Positions 7,183 through 13,475 of a stretch of 15,497 bases of DNA are shown piece after piece. This DNA comes from an uncultured Bacilli bacterium (GTDB lineage Bacteria; Bacillota_I; Bacilli_A; RF39; UBA660). Where the stretch lies: NCBI GenBank assembly GCA_947588865.1, contig CANPYQ010000024.1, positions 1 to 15,497 of the forward strand. Reading direction: 5' to 3'. How positions within the stretch are numbered: the stretch's first letter is position 1; each line of letters opens with the position of its first letter. The position numbers and the translations under genes are program-made. Below the pieces are notes generated by a model. It was given only the letters and a program-made list of their open reading frames with translations. It had not been told where the DNA came from and ran no database searches.

Positions 7183-7190
7183 TTTTTTTT
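7157..7190 (+). terminator. Rho-independent terminator upstream of gpsB
   Basis: CTACTTAC (7157-7164) and GTAAGTAG (7175-7182) form an 8-bp perfect stem with a 10-nt loop. Eight T residues (7183-7190) follow at once. The structure acts only on the + strand. It would end a transcript carrying the small ORF and insulate the gpsB promoter 19 nt further on. Confidence 0.75.
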
Positions 7191-7208
7191 AAATCCTTTA
7201 TATATTAA

Positions 7209-7237
7209 TTGACAAAATATATTTTTTTTGAGATAAT
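7209..7237 (+). promoter_or_regulatory. Strong sigma-A-type promoter for gpsB-rnpB
   Basis: A perfect -35 TTGACA (7209-7214), a 17-nt spacer and GATAAT (7232-7237) form the best promoter match in the window. Transcription would begin near 7244, leaving room for the gpsB ribosome site GAGGTG (7253-7258). Because RNase P RNA follows without a convincing promoter of its own, this may be its promoter too. Confidence 0.72.
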
Positions 7238-7264
7238 TACATAGAAAAGAATGAGGTGTAAATT

Positions 7265-7591
7265 ATGTATCAAGATCGTATTGTTTTAACTAGTCGTGAT
7301 ATTTTGGAAAAAGAATTTAAAATAGATACAAGGGGTTATAGGCCTCAAGAAGTTGATAAGTATTTAGATATCGTTATAAAAGACTATGATGAAATGAATA
7401 CTATCATTCGTGATTTGGAGAAAGAAAAGAAACAATTAATAGAGGATAATATTGCATTAAAACAAGAAGTAAGGAATTTAAAAACAAAGATAGATGTTTT
7501 AATGGATTCAGATAACGGAGGTAATACATCTAACGCTGATGTATTAAGAAGAATATCTAAACTTGAAAAAATAATTTATGGTAAAGAATAA
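7265..7591 (+). CDS. gpsB: Cell cycle/wall-growth regulator GpsB
   Basis: GpsB is a small DivIVA-like coiled-coil adaptor at the division site that binds class A PBPs and, in Bacillus, is both a substrate and a stimulator of the kinase PrkC. The 108-residue protein has the DivIVA-type membrane/partner-binding domain (about 1-75) with SRDILEKEFKIDTRGY (10-25) and EVDKYLD (29-35). The groove residues Tyr25, Asp31 and Asp35 are present. A Gly/Ser/Asn linker (about 80-92) leads to the C-terminal trimerisation helix DVLRRISKLEKIIYG (92-106). GAGGTG lies 6 nt before the ATG. Its last codons lie within, or touch, helix P1 of RNase P RNA. Both known partners, a class A PBP and PrkC, are encoded in this window. 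Confidence 0.96.
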   Translation: MYQDRIVLTSRDILEKEFKIDTRGYRPQEVDKYLDIVIKDYDEMNTIIRDLEKEKKQLIEDNIALKQEVRNLKTKIDVLMDSDNGGNTSNADVLRRISKLEKIIYGKE

Positions 7592-7941
7592 TATTTTGAC
7601 AAATGCTGCATTTTTTATAATGTAGAGGAAAGTCCATGCTCACATAGTCTGAGATGACTATAGTGTTCGCGCTAGAGGAAAAAATAACTCTAGGTAGTTT
7701 ATACTAACGGCTCCGAAATAACCTAAGTCTTATGATATGGTTAGATTAAGTGTAAAAGTGCCAAAGTGACGAAGAATTCAGAAATGAAGGAAGTGGAACG
7801 TGGTAAACCCCGCGAGTGAGAAACCCAAATTTTGGTAGGGGAACTCTGATGAGGAAAATGAACCAACTCAGGGACTGGAAACAGTAGATAAATATTTGTC
7901 GCTTCATTTGAAGAACAGAACATGGCTTATAAAATATTATT
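7587..7941 (+). ncRNA. rnpB: RNase P RNA, type B
   Basis: This is the catalytic RNA of RNase P, which makes tRNA 5' ends. The universal block GAGGAAAGTCC lies at 7625-7635, and the 3' block ACAGAACATGGCTTA at 7915-7929. Between them are AAGTGCC, GTGACGAAG, GTGGAACG-TGGTAAACCCC and AACCCAAATTTTGGTAGGGGAAC, as in Bacillus type-B RNAs. I can pair P1 (7587-7597 with 7931-7941, 11 bp), P2 (CAAATG 7600-7605 with CATTTG 7905-7910) and P3 (CTGCATT 7606-7612 with AATGTAG 7619-7625). At about 355 nt it is shorter than the B. subtilis RNA of about 400 nt, mostly through shortened peripheral arms. The ends are set by P1 and could shift by a few bases. P1 starts before the gpsB stop codon, suggesting release from the gpsB transcript by processing. 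Confidence 0.95.
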
Positions 7942-7961
7942 ATTTTAGAATTGAGGTAATT

Positions 7962-8468
7962 ATGAAAGAAATAGGAGAAAAATTAAAAGAGACTCGAGAA
8001 TCAATGGGAATTACTATTGATGAAGCAGCGCAAGATTTAAAACTTAGACCATCACAATTAGAAAATATAGAATCAGGTAATAAAGAAGCTTTTAAAGATA
8101 TATTTTACCTTAAAATGTTTATTAAAAATTATTCTAAATATTTAGGTCTTGATTATGAAGAGATGGTAGAGGAATTTAATGAGTATCTATTTGATTTTAC
8201 TTCAAAAATATCAATAGATGATATAAAAAGGGCAGAAAAAGAGCAGAAAAAAAAGGCTAAAAAAATAAAAACGGTAAAAATATCTTCTCCTTATACTATT
8301 GAAAAAACTCAACAACAATCTATACCTAGATTTTTAATTATTGGTGGAATAATTCTTTTATTAATTATTGTGATATATGTAGTAATATTATTATTAACTA
8401 AAGATAATGATAAGGTATCTAATACTATTGTAAGTAGTGAAGGGGTTGTATCTTATGAATTTGCCTAA
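7962..8468 (+). CDS. RodZ/YmfM-like protein: helix-turn-helix domain with one membrane anchor
   Basis: From the ATG at 7962 (GAGGT 4 nt upstream) the product has 168 residues. An N-terminal Cro-type/HTH_25 domain (about 4-65) carries IGEKLKETRESMGITIDEAA, LKLRPSQLENIESGN and the LKMFIKNYSKYLGLD helix typical of RodZ. A Lys-rich juxtamembrane stretch (about 89-106) and one transmembrane helix (about 124-146) follow, with only about 22 residues outside. RodZ links MreB filaments to wall synthesis through the HTH domain; canonical RodZ has a longer periplasmic domain, missing here. In B. subtilis the homologue ymfM also stands directly before pgsA. An in-frame extension back to 7896 would run through RNase P RNA and is not credible. 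No MreB is encoded in this window, so the partner is inferred. Confidence 0.85.
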   Translation: MKEIGEKLKETRESMGITIDEAAQDLKLRPSQLENIESGNKEAFKDIFYLKMFIKNYSKYLGLDYEEMVEEFNEYLFDFTSKISIDDIKRAEKEQKKKAKKIKTVKISSPYTIEKTQQQSIPRFLIIGGIILLLIIVIYVVILLLTKDNDKVSNTIVSSEGVVSYEFA

Positions 8469-9057
8469 TAAATTAACAATCAGTAGAATTATAATTGCAA
8501 TTATAATAATACTAATATTGATTGGTGGAAATTATACTGGATCAATATTTGGAATTGAAATACCTAAAATATTTGTAAATGAAACAATTGTTATAGATTT
8601 AAAATATATTATTGCTGGTGTGTTATTTATTATAGCATCTTTAACTGATTTTTTAGATGGATATATTGCCCGCAAATATAATTTAATTACAGATTTTGGT
8701 AAATTAATAGATGCAATAGCAGATAAAATATTAGTCAATTCAGTACTTATAATATTGTCTGCTCAGGGATTTATACACCCTATAGTACCAGTCATAATAA
8801 TCATAAGAGATAGTATAGTTAATTCTATAAAAATGTTAGCAGCTAGTAATGGGAAAGTAGTAGCTGCTATAAAGTCTGGGAAAATAAAAACAGCTTGTCT
8901 TATGGTTGGAATAGTATTGACTCTTTTCTATAATTTACCTTTTGAACTTTTTAATATTTCTGTAGCAAAAGTGTTATTGTTTGTAGCAACTATTTTATCA
9001 GTAGTATCTGGTATTCAATATTTTTCTTTAAATAAACATTTAATAAAAAATAAATAA
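8455..9057 (+). CDS. pgsA: CDP-diacylglycerol-glycerol-3-phosphate 3-phosphatidyltransferase
   Basis: This integral membrane enzyme makes phosphatidylglycerol phosphate, the committed step to phosphatidylglycerol and cardiolipin. The ATG at 8455 gives the family start MNLPNKLTISR and 200 residues; AGGGG at 8440-8444 lies 10 nt upstream. The GTG at 8437 would add six non-conserved residues. The full CDP-alcohol phosphotransferase motif D-x2-D-G-x2-A-R-x8-G-x3-D-x3-D is present as D65, D68, G69, A72, R73, G82, D86 and D90. About five or six hydrophobic helices cover the chain. The small hydrophilic segment NETIVIDLK (42-50) after the first helix is a modest variation seen in some homologues. 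The start overlaps the RodZ-like gene by 14 nt. Confidence 0.94.
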   Translation: MNLPNKLTISRIIIAIIIILILIGGNYTGSIFGIEIPKIFVNETIVIDLKYIIAGVLFIIASLTDFLDGYIARKYNLITDFGKLIDAIADKILVNSVLIILSAQGFIHPIVPVIIIIRDSIVNSIKMLAASNGKVVAAIKSGKIKTACLMVGIVLTLFYNLPFELFNISVAKVLLFVATILSVVSGIQYFSLNKHLIKNK

Positions 9058-9080
9058 CTATAAAAATTATGTAAATAATG

Positions 9081-9121
9081 ATAAAAATAATAGAATATTC
9101 TATTATTTTTATTTTGTTTTT
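9081..9121 (+). terminator. Palindromic terminator after pgsA
   Basis: Positions 9081-9112 are a perfect 32-nt palindrome centred on GAATATTC, able to form a hairpin of about 14 bp, followed by a T-rich run interrupted by one G (9112-9121). The stem has a single G-C pair, which is weak for an intrinsic terminator. Its position right after pgsA and before the rlmN promoter supports a terminator role. A protein-binding palindrome is the alternative. Confidence 0.5.
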
Positions 9122-9129
9122 GGTATAAT
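9121..9129 (+). promoter_or_regulatory. Extended -10 promoter for the rlmN-rpe operon
   Basis: TGGTATAAT (9121-9129) is a perfect extended -10 (TGnTATAAT). No good -35 is present; that position falls inside the palindrome at about 9101-9106. Transcription from it would start near 9136, at the AGGTG ribosome site (9136-9140), giving a leader of only about 10 nt. Confidence 0.5.
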
Positions 9130-9145
9130 TGGTATAGGTGTAAAT

Positions 9146-10168
9146 ATGCAGAATATATATGGAATTACTTTAGAAGATTTAGAAAATTATTTTTTAAATA
9201 AAAATGATAAGAAATTTAAGGCTACTCAAATATTTGATTGGATATATAAAAAAAGAATAAGTAATTTTGACGATATGAAAAATGTTTCAAAAGAAACAAT
9301 AAAAACGTTAAAGGATGATTTTTATTTTAAAAAATTAGAAATAGTAAAAAAACAAGAAGACATTGATGTAGCTAAATATTTATTTAAATTAGAAGATGAT
9401 AATTTAGTAGAAGCTGTTTTAATGTATCATGATTATGGAACTAGTATTTGCATTTCTACTCAAGTAGGATGTAATATGGGATGTAAATTTTGTGAAAGTG
9501 GTAGACTTAAGAAAGTAAGAAATTTAGAAGTATATGAAATGGTTAGTCAGATACTTATGGTTGAAAGTGATATAAAAAAAAGAATTTCCCATATAGTTTT
9601 AATGGGAATAGGAGAACCATTTGATAATTATGATAACGTAATTAAATTTATAGACATAGTCAATTGTGGAAAAGGAATAGATATAGGTTCAAGGCATATA
9701 ACAGTTTCAACTTGCGGAATTGTACCTAAAATAAAACAATTTACAAATTATGATAAGCAAGTTAATTTAGCCATAAGCTTGCATGCCCCTAATAATAATA
9801 TAAGGGATAATATAATGAATATAAATAAAGTTTATAAAATAGAAGATGTAATGAATTCTATCAAAGAATATATAAAGAAGACTAATAGAAGAGTAACATT
9901 TGAATATATAATGTTAAAAGGAGTTAATGATTCTAAGGAATGTGCTTTAGAATTAAGTGATTTGTTAAAGGGCATAAATTGTTATGTCAACTTAATACCG
10001 TATAATGAAACTAGTCATATAGAATATAAAAAGAGTAGTAGTGAGTCAATTAAAACATTCTATGATATACTAAAAAAGAATCATATCTGTGTTACAATTA
10101 GAAAAGAATTTGGAAGTAAAGTAAATGCTGCATGTGGGCAGTTACGCTCGAACTATAAGGAGGTATAA
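9146..10168 (+). CDS. rlmN: Dual-specificity RNA methyltransferase RlmN (23S A2503 / tRNA A37)
   Basis: RlmN is a radical-SAM enzyme that adds a C2 methyl group to A2503 of 23S rRNA and A37 of some tRNAs. The 340-residue length is typical. CISTQVGCNMGCKFC (102-116) holds the first conserved Cys (Cys102) and the CxxxCxxC cluster site (Cys109, 113, 116). GIGEP (154-158) is the SAM-binding GGEP-like motif. SLHAPNNNIR (211-220) is the substrate-binding block. The C-terminal NAACGQLR (327-334) carries the methyl-accepting Cys330. After the cluster the protein has ESG where most RlmN proteins have ATG or STA. AGGTG lies 5 nt before the ATG. The drug-resistance paralogue Cfr shares these motifs, but the place before prpC-prkC, as in B. 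subtilis yloN, favours RlmN. Confidence 0.92.
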   Translation: MQNIYGITLEDLENYFLNKNDKKFKATQIFDWIYKKRISNFDDMKNVSKETIKTLKDDFYFKKLEIVKKQEDIDVAKYLFKLEDDNLVEAVLMYHDYGTSICISTQVGCNMGCKFCESGRLKKVRNLEVYEMVSQILMVESDIKKRISHIVLMGIGEPFDNYDNVIKFIDIVNCGKGIDIGSRHITVSTCGIVPKIKQFTNYDKQVNLAISLHAPNNNIRDNIMNINKVYKIEDVMNSIKEYIKKTNRRVTFEYIMLKGVNDSKECALELSDLLKGINCYVNLIPYNETSHIEYKKSSSESIKTFYDILKKNHICVTIRKEFGSKVNAACGQLRSNYKEV

Positions 10169-10169
10169 A

Positions 10170-10913
10170 ATGGAGTACTATTATATAACTGATCCAGGAA
10201 AGGTAAGAGAAAGAAATGAAGATTCAGTATCAATAGTAGAAAACGGTACGAATGAAAAAATGTTAATAGTGGCAGATGGTATGGGAGGCCATAAAGATGG
10301 TGAAGTTGCATCTTCAATAGCTTTAAATCTTATATGTGATAGATTTAAAAATATAAGTAGCGTAGGAAATAAAGAAGATGCGATAAGTTGGATACAAAGT
10401 ACTGTTAGTGAAGCCAATGTTGCAATTTTTAAATATGTACAAGAACATCCTGAAAGTTCAGGCATGGGAACAACAATTGTACTTTCAATATTAACACCTT
10501 CATTCTTGCTTATTGGAAATATTGGTGATTCATCAGGATACATATATAAAAATAAAAGTTTACATAAAATTACAGTGGATCATACCTTAGTTAATTTGCT
10601 TGTAAAAAGTGGAGAATTAACAAAAGAAGAAGCACGTAATCATCCTAAGAAAAATGTTCTTATGAAAGCATTAGGTAGCAGTACAAATGTAGATATGGAT
10701 ATATTCAATGTCGATTTAGATATAGATGGAATATTTTTGTGTAGTGATGGTTTAACTAATATGTTAGATGATAATCAGATATCTAAAGTATTGAATGAAA
10801 ATAGTACTTTAAAAGAAAAGTTAGAAAAATTAGTATTTAAAGCTAATAATCGTGGGGGAAATGATAATATATCAATAGCATGTTTAATTAAGGAGGCTAG
10901 TCGTGATGAATAA
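10170..10913 (+). CDS. prpC: PP2C-type serine/threonine phosphatase PrpC (Stp)
   Basis: It is the partner phosphatase of the PASTA kinase, removing phosphate from PrkC and its targets in the cytoplasm. From the ATG at 10170 the protein has 247 residues; a perfect AAGGAGGT (10157-10164) lies 5 nt upstream, so a longer start at 10125 inside rlmN is unlikely. PP2C motifs are in order: VRERNEDS (12-19, phosphate-contacting Arg13 and metal Asp18), VADGMGGH (34-41, Asp36 and Gly37), GMGTT (98-102), GNIGDSSGY (116-124), CSDGLTNML (191-199, Asp193) and GGNDNIS (229-235, Asp232). The usual GDSR reads GDSS, a small deviation outside the metal site. The stop overlaps the start of prkC. One residue separates the rlmN stop from this ATG. 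Confidence 0.95.
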   Translation: MEYYYITDPGKVRERNEDSVSIVENGTNEKMLIVADGMGGHKDGEVASSIALNLICDRFKNISSVGNKEDAISWIQSTVSEANVAIFKYVQEHPESSGMGTTIVLSILTPSFLLIGNIGDSSGYIYKNKSLHKITVDHTLVNLLVKSGELTKEEARNHPKKNVLMKALGSSTNVDMDIFNVDLDIDGIFLCSDGLTNMLDDNQISKVLNENSTLKEKLEKLVFKANNRGGNDNISIACLIKEASRDE

Positions 10914-12639
10914 AGGAGAACTTATTGATAATCGTTATAAGATAATTAAACCTATTGGTGAAGGAGGAATGGCTAACGTTTATTTAGCCTGGGATACAAT
11001 ACTTGAACGTGAAGTTGCCGTTAAAATTTTAAGAGGTGATTTAGCTGGTGATGAAAAATTTGTAAGACGTTTTCAAAGAGAAGCTAATTCCGCAAGTTCT
11101 TTAAGACATCCTAATATAGTTGAAATGTATGATGTAGGAGAAGACAATGGTAAATATTTTATTGTTATGGAATATATTAATGGTAAAACATTAAAAAGCT
11201 TAATAAAAAAAAGGGGAGCCCTTAATTTAAATGAAGCTATAGATATAATGATGCAGTTAACAAGTGGTATTGCATGTGCGCATGATAGTTATATAATACA
11301 TAGAGATATCAAACCACAAAATGTTATGATATTAGAAGATGGAAGAGTAAAAATAACTGATTTTGGGATTGCTATGGCACTAAATAATAATGAATTAACT
11401 CAAACTAATTCGGTTATGGGTAGTGTACATTATCTTCCTCCAGAACAAGCAAGTGGTAATGGTTCAACTATTAAAAGTGATATATATTCTTTAGGAATTT
11501 TAATGTTTGAACTTTTGACAGGTAAAGTTCCATTTAAAGGAGAAAATGCAGTTGAAATTGCTATAAAACATATGAGAGATCAAATCCCAAGTGTAGTTGA
11601 AATTAATAATTCTGTACCACAAAGTGTAGAAAATATAATCTTAAGAGCTTGTGCTAAAAATCCAAAAAACAGATATGACAGTGTTTCTGAAATGTATGAA
11701 GATTTAAAAACTAGTTTAGATCCCTCAAGACTTAATGAGAAAAGATTGGTATACAAATATCCAGAACATAGTTTAGACGATACAAAAACCATTACTAAAT
11801 TAGAATCAAGAGAAATAAAAAATAAATCTTTAACTATGGATGATTCTCAAAATTCTGATACAAAAATAAATACAGCATTAAAAATAGTTGGAGTTGTTTG
11901 TATTATAATAGTTTTAATTGGACTTATATTTATATGGATATTTAGTTCTGGGAAGACAAAAAATGTTTTTGTACCTAGTGATATTATTGGATTAAGTGAA
12001 AAAGATGCTTGTAAAAAAATAGAAAAATCAGGATTAGTATGTAATGTTAAGTATGCATATAATGAGGAATATGATGAAGATGTTGTAATGTCAATAAGTC
12101 CAAAATCATCTTCTAAAGTAAAAGAAGGTAATACAGTAACAATAACGGTGTCATCATTTGAAAATACGATAGAGGTTGAAGATTATACAGGAAAAAAATT
12201 GGATGTAATTAAGGCTGAATTAGAGAGTATGGGAATAAGAGTAGTGACTACACCTAAAAAAGTTACAGAAGAAGATAACATAGAAGAAAATACTATAGTT
12301 GCTCAAAGTGTAGAAGAGGGTAATAGATTACAAAAAGATAATGGAGTTATCGAACTTACATATGCAACTATCATAGTTGTTTATCCTGATTTTACAGATG
12401 GAAGTTATGATAGAGATTTGATACAACAATTCTGTGATGATAATAAAATTACATGTATTTTTAAGGAGGAAGAAGATAATAAATTTAAACCAGGTGATGT
12501 AATATCACAATCTAGAGGATTTGGCGATGAAGTTAAGTCAGGTACTACTTTGACTGTTACAATTGCAGTTGAAGTATCTAATGAAAATAACGATGAAAAA
12601 CCAGATGATGATATGACAGACAAAGAAGGAACAAATTAA
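10906..12639 (+). CDS. prkC: PASTA-domain serine/threonine protein kinase PrkC
   Basis: This transmembrane Hanks-type kinase senses muropeptides or lipid II and controls wall growth and dormancy exit in Bacillota. Counting from the ATG at 10906 (577 aa), the kinase domain (about 9-265) has GEGGMANVY (18-26), ATP-binding Lys40, HRDIKPQN (132-139), DFG (152-154) and an activation loop with several Ser and Thr before PPEQ (178-181). A juxtamembrane linker leads to one transmembrane helix (about 325-347). Three PASTA repeats follow (about 354-417, 419-488, 489-557) and an acidic tail. AGGAGG (10891-10896) serves either this ATG or the GTG at 10903. Each of PASTA 1 and 3 has two Cys (369/379 and 510/517). 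The gene overlaps prpC by 8 nt and rsgA by 1 nt. Confidence 0.96.
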   Translation: MNKGELIDNRYKIIKPIGEGGMANVYLAWDTILEREVAVKILRGDLAGDEKFVRRFQREANSASSLRHPNIVEMYDVGEDNGKYFIVMEYINGKTLKSLIKKRGALNLNEAIDIMMQLTSGIACAHDSYIIHRDIKPQNVMILEDGRVKITDFGIAMALNNNELTQTNSVMGSVHYLPPEQASGNGSTIKSDIYSLGILMFELLTGKVPFKGENAVEIAIKHMRDQIPSVVEINNSVPQSVENIILRACAKNPKNRYDSVSEMYEDLKTSLDPSRLNEKRLVYKYPEHSLDDTKTITKLESREIKNKSLTMDDSQNSDTKINTALKIVGVVCIIIVLIGLIFIWIFSSGKTKNVFVPSDIIGLSEKDACKKIEKSGLVCNVKYAYNEEYDEDVVMSISPKSSSKVKEGNTVTITVSSFENTIEVEDYTGKKLDVIKAELESMGIRVVTTPKKVTEEDNIEENTIVAQSVEEGNRLQKDNGVIELTYATIIVVYPDFTDGSYDRDLIQQFCDDNKITCIFKEEEDNKFKPGDVISQSRGFGDEVKSGTTLTVTIAVEVSNENNDEKPDDDMTDKEGTN

Positions 12640-13475
12640 TGCAAGGAAAAATTGTAAAACAATTGAGTAATGATTATACAGTTAAAATAAATGATAAATT
12701 ATATATATGTAAACCAAGAGGAAAATTTAGAAAATTAGGTATAATCCCTTTGGTAGGTGATAATGTAGTAATAGATGAAAAAAACAGATACATTATAGAA
12801 ATATTAAAAAGAAAAAATGAATTAGAAAGACCAAGTGTTTCTAATATTGATCAAGTAGTTATAGTAACAAGCGTTAAAATACCAGATTTTTCTTCTAATT
12901 TACTTGATAAATTACTCACTATAATAGAGTTTAATAATATTAAACCAATTATATGTTTCACAAAATTAGATTTACTATCTGAAGAAGAGTTAAATAAAAT
13001 TAAAATTATCCAAGAATATTATAAAAAAATTGGATATGATGTATATAATAATACTGATTTAAATTTAAAAAATATATTTAAAGGAAAAACAACTGTATTT
13101 ACAGGACAAAGTGGTGCGGGTAAAAGTTCTTTATTAAATAAATTAGATAATAAACTGCATCTTGAAATAGGGGATGTATCTGTTGCGTTAGGGCGTGGTA
13201 GACATACTACTCGCCATACAGAATTAATTGAGGTATTAGGTGGACTTGTAGCAGACACTCCAGGTTTTTCTGCATTAAATTTTAACAATATGACACCGAG
13301 CGATATAAGGGATAATTTTATAGAATTTAATAAATATAAAGTTTATTGTGAGTATAGAGATTGCATGCATTTAAATGAAAAGAAATGCGCTATAAAAGAA
13401 AATGTAGAAAATAACAATATAATGAAAAGTAGATATGATAATTATATAAAATTTATAGAAAAAGGTGAACTATGA
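12639..13475 (+). CDS. rsgA: Small-subunit ribosome biogenesis GTPase RsgA (YloQ/CpgA)
   Basis: RsgA is a circularly permuted GTPase that checks late 30S assembly. The 278-residue protein has an N-terminal OB fold (about 1-62), then G4 as TKLD (108-111), G1 as GQSGAGKS (156-163), a G2 region GRGRHTTRHTEL (185-196) and G3 as DTPG (206-209). The C-terminal zinc site is C237-x4-C242-x-H244-x5-C250. G4 has Thr in place of Asn, as does RbgA in this window. The ATG overlaps the last base of the prkC stop; GAAGGA at 12625-12630 lies 8 nt upstream. In B. subtilis this protein (CpgA) is phosphorylated by PrkC, and the prpC-prkC-rsgA-rpe order is conserved, which fits shared control. The start of rpe overlaps its end by 4 nt (ATGA). 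Confidence 0.96.
   Translation: MQGKIVKQLSNDYTVKINDKLYICKPRGKFRKLGIIPLVGDNVVIDEKNRYIIEILKRKNELERPSVSNIDQVVIVTSVKIPDFSSNLLDKLLTIIEFNNIKPIICFTKLDLLSEEELNKIKIIQEYYKKIGYDVYNNTDLNLKNIFKGKTTVFTGQSGAGKSSLLNKLDNKLHLEIGDVSVALGRGRHTTRHTELIEVLGGLVADTPGFSALNFNNMTPSDIRDNFIEFNKYKVYCEYRDCMHLNEKKCAIKENVENNNIMKSRYDNYIKFIEKGEL

Larger units (their letters stand above)
6888..7264. other. Divergent intergenic region between recU and gpsB
   Basis: This 377-nt stretch has no large gene. From left to right it holds the recU translation signals (- strand), about 120 nt of A/T-rich sequence without clear features, and a less AT-rich patch (7022-7040) with small nested inverted repeats. It continues with a strong ribosome site and a possible 31-codon ORF (7075-7182), a rho-independent terminator (7157-7190), and the gpsB promoter and ribosome site (7209-7258). 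No promoter for the small ORF stands out. TTTACA (6959-6964), 17 nt, TATTAA (6982-6987) is a weak candidate. Confidence 0.6.

Noticed and set aside
7596..7621. TTGACA followed by TATAAT as a promoter for RNase P RNA
   Set aside because: The spacer is only 14 nt, and both boxes lie inside the folded RNA (P1/P2 and the P3 arm/loop). A start after 7621 would remove P1, P2 and the 5' half of P3.
7896..7961. Longer start for the RodZ-like protein at 7896
   Set aside because: The extra 22 residues are the 3' end of RNase P RNA read as protein. The ATG at 7962 has its own ribosome site and gives the normal family N-terminus.
9146..10168. Call of a Cfr-type antibiotic-resistance methyltransferase
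   Set aside because: RlmN and Cfr share all motifs visible here, and the gene order rlmN-prpC-prkC-rsgA-rpe is the housekeeping arrangement. There is no sign of mobile elements around it.
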